From Phialophora verrucosa (Eukaryota; Ascomycota; Eurotiomycetes; Chaetothyriales; Herpotrichiellaceae), in NCBI GenBank assembly GCA_002099365.1, contig MSED01000008.1, positions 1,594,098 through 1,658,097 on the forward strand: a DNA stretch of 64,000 nucleotides. The letters run 5' to 3'. Positions within the stretch are counted from its first letter, which is position 1. Each line of letters starts with the position of its first letter. The notes under the pieces were generated by a model. It ran no database searches. It was not told where the DNA came from and worked only from the letters and a program-made list of their open reading frames with translations. The position numbers and the translations under genes are program-made. Of this stretch, positions 9,810 to 20,185 are shown in pieces.

Positions 9810-10567
9810 TTAAAAAGTCGTCCCTTCCTGGGGCTGGGGCAGTTTCTTGTGCTGCGGCAGAGCCATGTATCTGTGATTACGTTCGACGTTAGCCCCGGCT
9901 TTTCCATCACGTCACACTACGTTCCGCGGAACCATACCTTCTCAGCTCAATCAAGATGGTCTCCATGGTGTAGTCGCGCTTCCAATTCGCCAGGCAAGGC
10001 AGCTTCGACGGATCAACCTGACAGCAAGCCGTAGGCATTAGCATGTGCTTGGCTCCTATGTGCTCCTCGCAGTCTCTCCCCTCTCTCTCTCGTAGTGTCT
10101 TCTCCTCACCTTTCCAGTTTTCTGATCCACGCACGGCAGATTGACTCTGGAGACGAACTGGATCGTAGGTGGGAGGTCGGGATACTGGTCCCCGCAGTGG
10201 ATGTTGACGCTGTAGATGCGGTTCTCGTGCACGCTCTGCAACGGCAGTCAAGTGTCAGTCTGGGCCTTGATCGAAATGGACTTGGTTCCATCAACGGAGC
10301 GGCACCTACGTGGGGAGGTCCTAGGATGGTGCCGTTCCAGTTCGTCATCATCAAGTCGTCGCCATCCGCTAGACCGTACGAGCACGCCTCTACAACGTGG
10401 TCAGTGTCAGCGTCGGCATTGCGAATAGAAACCAAGCGCGCTCAAGCGTATGCATATGCAAGGATGGATGGATGAGCGAATGGAATGGACAGACCTGCAC
10501 CCAGGCCTTTCTCGCCCTTCTCCAGCTCTTCCAGCAGCCGGAAGTTTCGAGGTACTTTGGCGCCCAT
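9810..10567 (-). CDS. mms2: Ubiquitin-conjugating enzyme variant MMS2
   Basis: Five exons read on the minus strand: 10495-10567, 10310-10389, 10110-10235, 9938-10017, 9810-9870. They join to 420 nt, giving 139 residues (yeast Mms2 has 137). The product runs MGAKVPRNFRLLEELEKGEK, ACSYGLADGDDLMMTNWNGT, ILGPP, a beta-sheet part (ENRIYSVNIHCGDQYPDLPP), PSKLPCLANWKRDYTMETIL, and ends in KKLPQPQEGTTF. No catalytic cysteine is present at the E2 position, as expected for a UEV. Mms2 pairs with Ubc13 to build K63-linked ubiquitin chains on PCNA in error-free damage tolerance. Each boundary has GT-AG ends and family conservation crosses every join. Confidence 0.94.
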
Positions 10568-11312
10568 GGCGGTCGGACTCGCTGTCTCTCGGGAATGCCA
10601 GGAGTATTGGCAGTTGAGTCTGTACACAGGATTCTCCTGTATGAGGGGACGGAAGTGGTGGGGGAACTCGAGTCTACACAGTACGAGAAATTCCAAGTAC
10701 CAAGGTCAAACTGGAAACATGAGAGGCATGCGCCGCATGGCAGTGGCGGTGCACGTGGGGTGAATCACGTGCCAAGGCTTGCTGGTCTGTCACGTGGGCG
10801 CTCGAAGCTTGTGCCGAGAGCTTCCACGAATGAGGCTGTTCAGGGGTCCGACGTATCCTTGTCGATGGCCTCTACCTCAGCATATTGCTGCTCGTCCTAC
10901 CAAGCCAAGAGGCTGGATTCTGGAAGGAATTGAAGAAGGGCAATTGCCACAAGACATTATCTGTGAGAAAGTAAATTAGGATGTCGAACCGGGCACCTGC
11001 AGATCGCCGTTCAGGTCTTGGCACGGACAAGTAACTTTTGGCCCGCTATTATCAGCACCCTCAGTTCTGTGTCTGCATCGTCTACCTTTACCCGTATCAT
11101 GCGGATCTAATTACTGAATTCCACATGTTAGAGTGCCTCTCGATTGGAAAGCGGCGCAGAGAATACCTGTCGTCGCATTCATCGCGCTTCCGTCTTTTTT
11201 AGCTTGTTGGGCACGAGTCATTGCATACTGTTGTCGCTATGAGCGGGTCGCACTCCTTTCGATAATACAGCTACTGCAACTGTTCATTTTATATCGAATA
11301 CTTCTACTCGCC
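10568..11312. promoter_or_regulatory. Divergent region MMS2 / MFS carrier, with three CACGTG boxes
   Basis: CACGTG hexamers lie at 10752-10757, 10766-10771 and 10791-10796, about 185-230 bp upstream of the MMS2 ATG. This palindrome is the core site of bHLH factors (Cbf1, Pho4, SREBP types). No gene was recognised in the rest. Confidence 0.5.
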
Positions 11313-12796
11313 ATGGCACCTGCACGGGTGGGAACCGATTCAGAGTCAAGGAGTGAGAGGCCTCCCTCGGCTCTAGAACGACAACCCCTGTTACAATCGT
11401 CCGACGAGGAACGAGTTCCCTCCCATGACTCGCATTACCAGAGAGAATGCAACGTACCTATTCACGGTGATGGACAGTCAGAAACGAAACCCCTTCCGCG
11501 CTGGCAGCATGAGGACACATTCAAGCTTCTCAGCGTGATATTTGATTTCTTCATGGTGGGGGTTTGTCAGACCGCCGTGGGGGCTCTGATTCCTGACATT
11601 GAGCGGTTCTATCGTCTCAGCGACGGGGCTACGGCATCACTCTTCGTGGCACATATGGGGGGATATCTCTGCGCCACGGCAGTCACACAGCATCTCCATC
11701 TTCGTCTCGGTCGAAGGGGAATTGCACTGTTGGCGCCTTTGTTCCGTCTCTCCGCTGCAGCTATACTCTCCACGGGACCATCCTTCGAAGCTGCGTTGGC
11801 AACTTACTCTCTCTTTGGCCTCGGGACTGGTCTCGCCGACGCTGGCTGGTGCGCCTGGGCAAGCAGTCTGCCTTACGCCAACGTTTGCCAGGGCATGATG
11901 CATGGAGCGTTCTCTACGGGGTGTGTTGTCGGCCCCATCGCCGCGTTGGCCGTTCTGAACAAGGGGTTCGACTGGTACGGGTTTTACCGCTTTGCTGTGA
12001 GCCACCGCAACATCTCCCTTCGAGGTGTGCGAATCTAAATCTTCCATCAAAGGGACTCGTTCTGGGTCTGGAACTCATGACAGAGGGATTCGCATTCCGG
12101 CGCGACAATGCCGCGAAATATCGCATGCTTCCCACCGGTTCCCATGACATTGAGATTTCGAATCCCTTCAAAGTCACGGCGACCTGGATGTGCGGTCTAT
12201 TCTTCTTCGTTTACGTAGGGATCGAATGTAAGTCCAAACTCCCCTGCCCAATCCCAGCATGTGACACCTCTCTCGTCTCACACCGGATGCTAAACGTCCC
12301 CGAAGCATCGTTTTCCGACTGGATCGTCCTTTTCATGCGCCGCGTCCGGCACTCCGAACCCCTGAAAGCTTCACTGTCCTCATCCTCCTTCTGGGCCGGC
12401 ATGGCCATCGGCAGGCTCCTTCTCGGCTTCGTCACGCAAACCTTCGGCCTCGGCCTCTCAATCTCGGCATATATAGTCTGTTCAGCAGTCTTGCAGATCC
12501 TGTTCCGACAGATCACCAACTCCGCCTTCTCGCTGCTCTTTCTAGGCCTGAATGGCTTCTTCTGCGGTCCGCTTTTCCCCTCTGGCATCTTACTCCTGGT
12601 GGCGAAGCTGCCAAGGGAGGGCCACGTCGGTGCTGTTGCGGCAGCCGCAGCGATGGGGCAAATCGGCGGCGCTCTTGCCCCTCTGGCTATTGGTCTGCTG
12701 GCGGATCGGTTTGGGATCGGCCATCTGCTTGATGTTGTCTTGGCGCTGTCTGTACTCATGCTGGGGGTCTGGTGGGCTTTTGCGACGCTGGTTTAG
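11313..12796 (+). CDS. MFS transporter, BSC6-like
   Basis: Three exons, 11313-11996, 12053-12227 and 12306-12796 (1350 nt, 449 residues). The first intron (56 nt) has a gtgagc donor; the second (78 nt) has gtaagt. Joining restores GFYRFA-GLVLGLEL and VGIES-SFSDWIVLFM. The protein begins with a hydrophilic tail of about 65 residues, then membrane segments with the MFS signs GGYLCATAVTQHLHLRLGRRG (loop 2-3) and HGAFSTGCVVGPIAALAVL. The HGAFSTG and GIE...W-I-V motifs are typical of the fungal family around yeast BSC6. Its substrate is unknown. The frame is open upstream of the ATG from weaker codons; the ATG at 11313 precedes the acidic tail typical of the family. Confidence 0.8.
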
Positions 12797-13423
12797 AAGC
12801 TAGACAGTACAAATGGACCAAATGGACGCCGCACTGTGGACTAGGTCCTCCGAACTACAAGTAGATGCGTGAGACTCCCCTAGTTACGATTGGAATGCAA
12901 CCAGGGCTGATAGCAGGCCCGCGAACGCAATCTTGCTCCCGGACATTCTATCCTCAACAGCGCGCTGCAAACGGCGGGGACAGCGGAGAGATCGTCTACA
13001 TCGACCCTCCGGCGCCGAAGATTTCGTGGATATGGGCAATACCACTAGGGCATGGGAGAAAGGAAACAGGCTCCATGGCCATGTATATGTGGGAGCAGGT
13101 CAAGCAAATGGTGATGAAGCAAGCTCTCTACAAGGCACCAACGGGCCAACTTGGTCTTCATGCCATTTTTTTTCTTGATTCTTCAGCTGCTATGTGATGG
13201 TGTGCTTGGTCTGAGTCAATGATCTCAGCCCGCTTCCTTGTTCTATCAACTTTTTGGGTGCCCGTTGCATGCTCTCCAGGCAGGGAGTGTTCTCTGGTCC
13301 TCCATACGAAGTCGTGTTTGAAGTTAGCAATCAAGAACCGTTTGTGCCATGTCGTGCCACAGTCTGTCGCGGACCGCACACCATTTCGTACCGATGGTAC
13401 GCAACCTCCCTGGCCTCAACCTT
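12797..13423. other. Convergent 3' flanking region
   Basis: About 0.6 kb between two converging genes. No repeat, RNA gene or conserved frame recognised; presumably two 3' UTRs. Confidence 0.5.
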
Positions 13424-15561
13424 TCACAGCTCCTCGTCAACATGGCCAAGATTCATGTTCGCGTAATTTTGCACCAGCGCGTAGAAGCCAGGACCAGGTT
13501 CATGGAATTTGCGCTTCTCCGCCGCTTGGGGTGGAGGAGGATCGTATTCCGGAGCATTGGCACCAAACACCTTGCGATCGCCGATGATAGGAGATGGGGT
13601 ACGGACTGAAGCGATCGGTTGAGGGGCTGGTGAAGGAGATGGGTCATCACCCCATTTGGACTTGATGGTCGACTTGGATGCAAAGGGAGCAGAACGGGCA
13701 GGCTGAGCTGCTGGCTCGGTATCCCACTTCGATCTGATCGTCTGGTTGGACGAAAATGGTTTGCGTCGAGCAGCGGTTGGGGCTTCGGAGGGCTTTGCAT
13801 CGGGGATATCTCTCTCGACATCACCTGGAGGAGCAGCGGTCAAAATCGTGTTTGCGCGATCGTCGGCCAATGGTTCGCGCGGGCAAAAAGGATTGACATG
13901 ACGGGCTGGAATGGCTGTCGCCGCGGTAGAGGAGGAAGTCGTCGAAGGCGCCAACGTGGGTCGCACACTCGGGACAACCACAGATTCAGTCGGTTTCATA
14001 GGAGCACCAACATTGGGGCAACAGGTTGCCACAGCGGTATTTTGCTGCCTCTCAACGACTTCGCGGAGTGCCAAAAACTCGTGTAGAGGAACGTACTGAC
14101 GTCCATCGATTTCGACGACACCTCCCGGTTGAGCAGCCAGCACTTCGCTCTTGACATCGTCGAGGATCGGCGAATCCATGATGCTTCCAGTGGGCGATGT
14201 TGCGACCACATGTGCAGGAGGCTTCAAGGATTGCTGAACCTCCAGGGTTGCAGGCTTTTTCAGAAAGTCCACGTTTCCGACACCAAGGCCGATCAGTTCT
14301 TTGCCAGGGGATTCAGCCTGGACAAAGGCTTCCTCATGCATGTCAGTCGAGGCCGAGAAATCAGTGAGCGTGACGGGGCTGGGGGCGCCGTCAGTATGGG
14401 CAGCAACCTCGCCAGGCGCTAAAGCGGCAGCGGCAGGGAAAGAGAACTCCTCGGCCGGGATAGGTCGAATGGAATGCTCAGAGAGATTTGGATGTACGTT
14501 CTCTTGAGCAGCCTCGCGTGGCGATGGTGGTGGAGCGTCGTGGAGACCGTTGATATTTGGAGGGGGTGCTTGATTGTTTGACTGTTCTGCTCTCTTGGAA
14601 GATGGACCTTTCACCACTGACATGAAGTCCGAAGGCTCTGAAAGAATGAATGGCAGAGGCTGTCGAACAGATGTAGAAGGTGGCTTCGTGGACGCAGCAA
14701 CTTGGCCACCTCCGGCGATACCTGGCATCCTCCTTATAGTTACCTTCGAAGGCGAGGCATTCAGCTGCGTGTCAGGTGCCAGACCAGGTGTGCTAACGGT
14801 AGCTGTCGGCGGCCATGGTCGACCCTGTTCAGGCCTACCGCAGTTCGATCTCGGGAATGCCCTCGAAGGGACAGGAAGATTTTGACCCTGCATTCTGGGA
14901 GTGGAAGGCGGGAAGAGCCTGGCATGCAATCAGTATGAGCTAGAAAGGGAATTTGGGAGGGAAATACGCTTGAGGAGGCTTGACACGGCCTACAGTGGGT
15001 TTGTTGCCAGAGCGTCGACCGCCACCAGGATGATCGTCTATGTGGTCGAGACTCAGCTGATCAACGGACTTGAGCCCAAGTCGGATTGCTTCCTCCTGCA
15101 GTTGATCTCTGGCCCTCGCACGGTGACCATGCAGATTGCGAGCTTCATTGGCGGAAAGGTCTGAGGCGTCGACGGTGGTGTGGAATTCTAAACATAGGTT
15201 AATGTTGAACACCACATGTGAGCACGACGACGCACTATTCCAACCGTCCGTTCGCGGCTGGTTCTGGCTCGCGATCTCTGCCTCTTTTGTTCCTTGTCTA
15301 TCACATTGACGAGAAGGCTGGATGCTAAGAGCACGTCGACGAGTGCCCCATTCATTGCCGTACTTGATGTCGAGCGCGCGGGTGGCGCCTAGCTCCGCCT
15401 GAAGGAATGTCAGCTTTCGAATCATGCACAGCTTGAGAAGAAACACATACACGCTGGATCAGCATCATTTCGTTTTCACCCTTCATCGTCAGGTCCGATG
15501 ATAGGATGTTGTCTTCGTCTCCTTCTTCTACCCTCAATCGACGACGTCTGTCATGCACCAT
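13424..15561 (-). CDS. Unknown disordered protein with paired SKW motifs
   Basis: Best model has four exons: 15451-15561, about 15335-15398, 14968-15187, 13424-14918 (1890 nt, 629 residues). The gtatgt donor at 15450 and the 14919-14967 intron are clear; the donor at 15334 is the least certain. The N-terminus (HDRRRRLRVEEGDEDNIL, then AELGATRALDIKYGNEWGTR) looks structured. The rest is Pro/Ser/Ala-rich with a conserved-looking island, GVVEIDGRQYVPLHEFLALR. Near the C-terminus two copies of the same motif occur, SSNQTIRSKW and ASKSTIKSKW, about 30 residues apart, and the end is FYALVQNYANMNLGHVDEEL. A possible acceptor (cattcgcag) just upstream of the chosen ATG would allow an extra 5' exon reading GDIVEYS. 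I do not recognise the family. Confidence 0.6.
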
Positions 15562-16680
15562 TGAGTATTCCACGATGTCTCCAGCTGCGAATGAGATGGT
15601 AGAGAAGGATAAATGGAGAGAGAGGGGTGACTAAGGCTGGTTGGTAGTGAGAGTCAATTGGCAGAACGTGCGGCGGCAATCTCAGACAGGAGGACAAGAC
15701 CTACCAAGCTGGTACCCGGGAACCCCCTTCGGTGAGGTCCCGAAATCTCGACAAGAAGAGTTTTGAGGCAGTGTGGAAAGAATATCCAAGGAAGAGGATG
15801 TGGTGGAGAGAAGTTGAGGGGTTGAAGGGTCTGAGAAAGACTGCGAAGAACAAAGGAATGTTGGATGAGCACTCGAAGACGAATTTGAGGGCACAACCCG
15901 CGAATACTGCTTGGCAATGAGGCGCGCAGTTTCCCCTCTGTGTCCGGAACACCGAACGAGGGGAAAAGAAGGGAAGTAACTGTGATATTGTTGTCAGCGT
16001 TGCGGGTAGATGATGTCGTCGGCGGCGGAGAACACATTTATGCTCCCGCGTGCAGACGTACCTGTGGTTAGCCAGTTGGGATTTGGCCAAGCTGAAGTTA
16101 TCTAAGTGCTGTCAACTATTCGGAGACAAAGAAGCAGTAGAGAAGGCAGAGTTAGAGGTTGGAACGATGGGAGTTAGAAGGGCGACACTGAGATCGTTGG
16201 TGTGGTGAACATGAGAAGAAACAGATACCGGGAGGGATGAAGATAACTTCCTTTACTCTCTCCTCATTTTCCGTCATTCAATGGACTTCTTCGCATGTGC
16301 AGGATAATGCAACCACTTCCTTAGAATCAACCGAGACAGAAAGACGGTTTGACCAACCTGGACGTTGCCCTAGCCCTGAAAGCCGTTCCCTTCCTTCAGC
16401 ATTTTGTCAAATGCGTAGCAACTCTGTACAAAGCCCTGACTGTCTTAACACACCTTCTGCTCTTGGCGCTTGACAATAATTGTCTTATAAGACTGTCCTC
16501 ACACCTCACCTCTTACAGCGCATGTCTTTCAACAGTCTCGACTTCCCCACGTTGTTATTCTCCCCATTGACGACCACACCAAGGAAACCCTCCTGGAACG
16601 GTGTCAAGTTCAGCTTTGACTTCCACAAATCCAGTCTTTCTGAACATTCAGTTGCAGGTTCAGTTACTACCTATGTAACG
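15562..16680. other. Divergent intergenic region
   Basis: 5' regions of the SKW-motif gene and the SUMO-like gene. It may hold a 5' exon of the former. Open frames on the minus strand are low in conserved character and were not accepted. Confidence 0.4.
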
Positions 16681-17034
16681 ATGAATACCTCAGCGGCCAG
16701 CCCAGAAGAGGAGCGTGTTCAAATTCCTGTTGACAGTATCCGGCGGCTTGAAATCAAAGTCACCGATGACAACAACGAGGTCCTTTTCAAAATCAAGGGA
16801 AACACCAAGCTTGGAAAGGTTACGAGGAAATTCTGCCAGCATCACGGCAAAGACCCAGCGACGGTACGGTTTCTGTTTGATGGCGAGAATATCAAAGAAG
16901 ACCAAACGCCAGACGAGGTGAGCACTGTAGTCCGAACACCATGATAAATTATAACAGAATATCAACAGCTCGAGATGGAGGATGGTGATATAGTTGAAAT
17001 GAAGTCGGAGCAGATTGGAGGCTGTTCTCGATAG
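16681..17034 (+). CDS. Divergent SUMO-like modifier
   Basis: Two exons, 16681-16917 and 16969-17034, give 100 residues. After a short acidic leader (NTSAASPEEER) comes a ubiquitin-like fold in SUMO form: LEIKVTDDNNEVLFKIKGNT, then a helix KLGKVTRKFCQHHGKD, then TVRFLFDGENIKEDQTPDE, then LEMEDGDIVEMKSEQIGG. The Gly-Gly is followed by Cys-Ser-Arg, which a SUMO protease would have to remove. The IKVTD, RFLFDG and DGD...QIGG elements are diagnostic of SUMO/Smt3. The middle helix and residues flanking it differ from the near-invariant fungal SUMO (there KLMxAFC). An in-frame ATG at 16522 would add 53 residues; the ATG at 16681 gives normal SUMO length and has A at -3. It could be the only SUMO or a paralog. 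Confidence 0.85.
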
Positions 17035-18146
17035 CCTGGAGGCAGCAGCTGAGATCGCTCTCTCTGACTGTAGCGTCCACAATGGGACGTAGGGGAGTCA
17101 GTAACTGAGGCTCAATACTCGGTATCGACGTTGGCTACCCTCAAACCAGGATAACGATGGGCGTGGTCGCTCGGAGGCGAGGGATGTTGCAAAAGGGTCA
17201 AGTCGGAAAGGGAAGTGGGAGCAGTGTCCGCCTGCTAGCTCGTGCGGAGTCCACGATCCGAGCTTCCCCGACCAATTTTAGCAACTCCTCAGCCTCATTT
17301 TTGATCAAGTTGACAGCGAGTTGGTTTATCAGGTGGGAAAACGAGATACGACGTACGAGGCCAACAAAGTATTGAATGTTCCGTACAAAGCACCGGGCAG
17401 GGCCATCAGGTCTACCAGTGTCAGATAGCTCGACCACGGCAAGGCTATACGTTTTCCCGCATGTCGAGCATTATGTGGCCCCGTCTTGAGCACCGTCGGC
17501 GAGCTCTCCGCGTTGACAGCGATCCTGATTCATCAGTATTTCCGTGTTGTGCATGTCTCTCCCTGCTGTGGTACACCGCCCTTGCACAACAGTTACAAAC
17601 TGGCAAGTCGGCATACGGACGCGAGGTACTTTACCGCGGTGGGAAGCGTTAGTTGATGTTGAGACCCCGCTTTGTTACTGAAGGCGTTTAGAGCGGACCG
17701 GCTTGCATCTTCGGTCTCCGCAAATTGCTGCCTCAACGCTTAAGGCGCGAGCCAAACTCCCCAAATCGTAGCCACTGAGCAGCCACTCAGGGCCCGAGCT
17801 CGTCAGCTGCATTGAACGCCGAATGGTTGAATGAGATACGAGTAGAGCTGTCTTCATAAGGGCACCAGGACCTCCCGGCACGGAGCTGCATCTCACTACT
17901 GCTTCTGTTACTTTCGTCTCCCTTCGCACACCGACAACCCTATCGCTTGCATCGCAGACTGTATCAGGGCCACCGCCAATTCACCAACGTCTCACACCTC
18001 TGCCCCGACTTACCCCATACTTCGAAGGTTCATATGAACCCTCCGCAGGACTACATTGACCACCACATCTTCCACACCATCCATTGACGGCCCTTTATCC
18101 TCTATCGTTCAGACATCCGTTGTACCATCACATCCTTCCGATTACA
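17035..18146. other. Gene-poor interval
   Basis: About 1.1 kb of 3' flank and promoter. A 79-codon minus-strand frame (17198-17437) lacks an ATG start. Nothing else can be supported. Confidence 0.45.
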
Positions 18147-19023
18147 ATGGCAGCACCTCGAGCCTCTTCTTTCAAGGCCTTGCGCAACCTTCAGCGCACA
18201 TCTGGATCGACTTCGGCCCGACGGAGCTTGCACATTACTGGTGTTCATGAATCTCCGAGGCCTATCGATCCCACCCACAAGACTACCTATATGCCATGGA
18301 ATCTCCAAGACCTTCGCCATGAATGCCAGAAGCGGACTCTTTCAGCATCTGGGACGAAACATGAGCTAATTGATCGATTGGCCGGTCATGATAGCTTGCA
18401 AGCAAGAGCTTTCTCGATCGCGATGAAGAGGATTGCAGTGGAGCAGACCAGAAAGCCAGTCTCAGGGTGGGTAACAGCAGCTCCGTTGATTAACGCTCCC
18501 TAACTGACCTGTTTGCAGTCCATCTGAAACAGCGCCTCAGAGGCACTTTAATACCTCCCGTGCCCTGAAAGCAGTGGGCGACTCTTCCACTATCGACTTT
18601 GCCTTCCTTCCTAAGCTCTTCGAGGAGTCATGGGGTCCTGCACCCGCCGCCATTCGTGTCCCCATTCTCCCTAACGTTCAGTCCGACCATGCAGAAGCTG
18701 TCCTGGAGAGATACCCGGAGCTGGATTCAGCTGCAGGCGGATACCAAGATACTCCAGGCCACGAGACCATTATGAAGCCACAGATCTTCCACAACGGGGA
18801 TGAGGAAAGCAGTGTGGCGAGTGCCCTCAGTGATGTGCACGACGGACACCACCCTACTGAGCTGTCAGTTGAGATGCTCACCGCCTTGACGGAAACCGTG
18901 GGCAAAAGTGCCAGACAATTTCTGGACCAGGTCAAGGATAAAGACGAGCAGACGATCCGCAAGATCTGGAGTGGCTTTCTTGACGACATGTTCGGCGAGA
19001 AAAGGAAGGGGGCCAACGCCTGA
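18147..19023 (+). CDS. SAP-domain protein, probably mitochondrial
   Basis: Two exons, 18147-18466 and 18519-19023 (825 nt, 274 residues); the intron has gtgggt and ttgcag ends. The first 30 residues are rich in Arg, Ser and Ala without acids (SFKALRNLQRTSGSTSARRS), a likely mitochondrial presequence. A SAP helix-turn-helix follows at about 52-82 (WNLQDLRHECQKRTLSASGT, KHELIDRLAGHD). The C-terminal region is acidic, then helical, and ends FLDDMFGEKRKGANA. SAP domains bind nucleic acid; yeast AIM34 is a mitochondrial SAP protein of similar plan, but homology to it is only suggested. Confidence 0.75.
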
Positions 19024-20185
19024 GCCCTGCGACAGGCGTAAGGGGTGCCAATGCAATGGAATCATTGTCGCACCTTCATGACAGCGTTGTAGTAGCACGA
19101 ACTAGCGAGGCGTGATTTCTTTATGACCTACACCGCGTTATATCACGTCGGCTGAGGGATGACACCGGGTATTTCTTAGAATACAGCGCACAGCGCACTT
19201 CTTGAACCAGAGTTTCATCGAAGAATGCCTCTCATTTCTGTCGGCTGTCGAGGGATAAGATGCCCGTTTGTGGTGGCAGTGCTCGTTTCTGATGCGACTC
19301 CACCAGCCCGCTTTGACTCCACAACCCTCCACTATGACCATTCCATCCAGTTGCCCCTGCGCCCTGCGCTCTGGGACACTTTTGAGATTCCCGTCTCGCG
19401 CCGCTTGGCTGTATCAGACTGAAGACTTCACTTAGGTATTCAACGCTGTTCGCTGGAAGCTCGCTGGCATGCGTACCAGAACTTCATGGGCGAGTCGAAC
19501 TGGTCGTGGTCACCCCGCCTTTGCTCTGCAGTACTCGTATTCATCCACATCAAACCACACAATGTGGGCGATTGACCTTGCCCAAGCACTAAGCCAGCCA
19601 CAGGGGGTTGGTCTCGGACGCCCGGGCCCTGGGACTGACGCCAGTCGCTGCCACCAGGTCGGGGCACATTCCAGGGGCCAATCGAGAGAGCACGAAGAGA
19701 GATCGTCAGGTACGCGAATGGCGACACCCCAGCCGTTCCTTGCCCGATTCGACATTTCTCCTGGATGCCTGACCCGCTTCGACATGCACATCTGCCCTTG
19801 GCATGTCGACGACGCCGCCGAGATCCAGATGTTATGTGGTGGCCGCCGCATATTCAGCCGCCTCCAGATCTTCATTCCTGTGTCCTCAAGTTCACTCATT
19901 TCTTGAAATCGCTCTCTACCACTATCATCAGACGCACTACTGTATCTCTCGTCACAGAGCGTTGCTTCGGGATCTCTTGATTGAGAACTTCTCGAGCTCC
20001 GGATCGACTTCACAGCAACCGCCTGCGCCGCTATTTCCGTTCATTGAATGAAATTATTTGGCTGGATACCAAATACGAAACAGCACATTGCGATGTCATA
20101 ACTGGGACAGGCTCCTTTCGACCTATTGCATCAAAAATAGTACTTGCAAATGTGGTGATTTTGTCCACATCTTAATATCAGAGCT
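19024..20185. other. Intergenic region SAP protein to aspartyl protease
   Basis: About 1.2 kb. A minus-strand open frame (19510-20013) has a protein-like composition but starts at GTG and shows no known domain; it is not called. Otherwise nothing recognised. Confidence 0.4.

Noticed and set aside
11133..11312. 60-codon N-terminal extension of the MFS carrier
   Set aside because: Starts from a non-ATG codon; the ATG at 11313 gives the normal hydrophilic tail of the family.
17198..17437. 79-codon minus-strand frame with a helical-looking segment (SFSHLINQLAVNLIKNEAEE)
   Set aside because: No ATG start, no family recognised; a histone-fold-like impression could not be supported.
19510..20013. 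167-codon minus-strand frame
   Set aside because: Begins at GTG, no domain, no splice structure that extends it convincingly.
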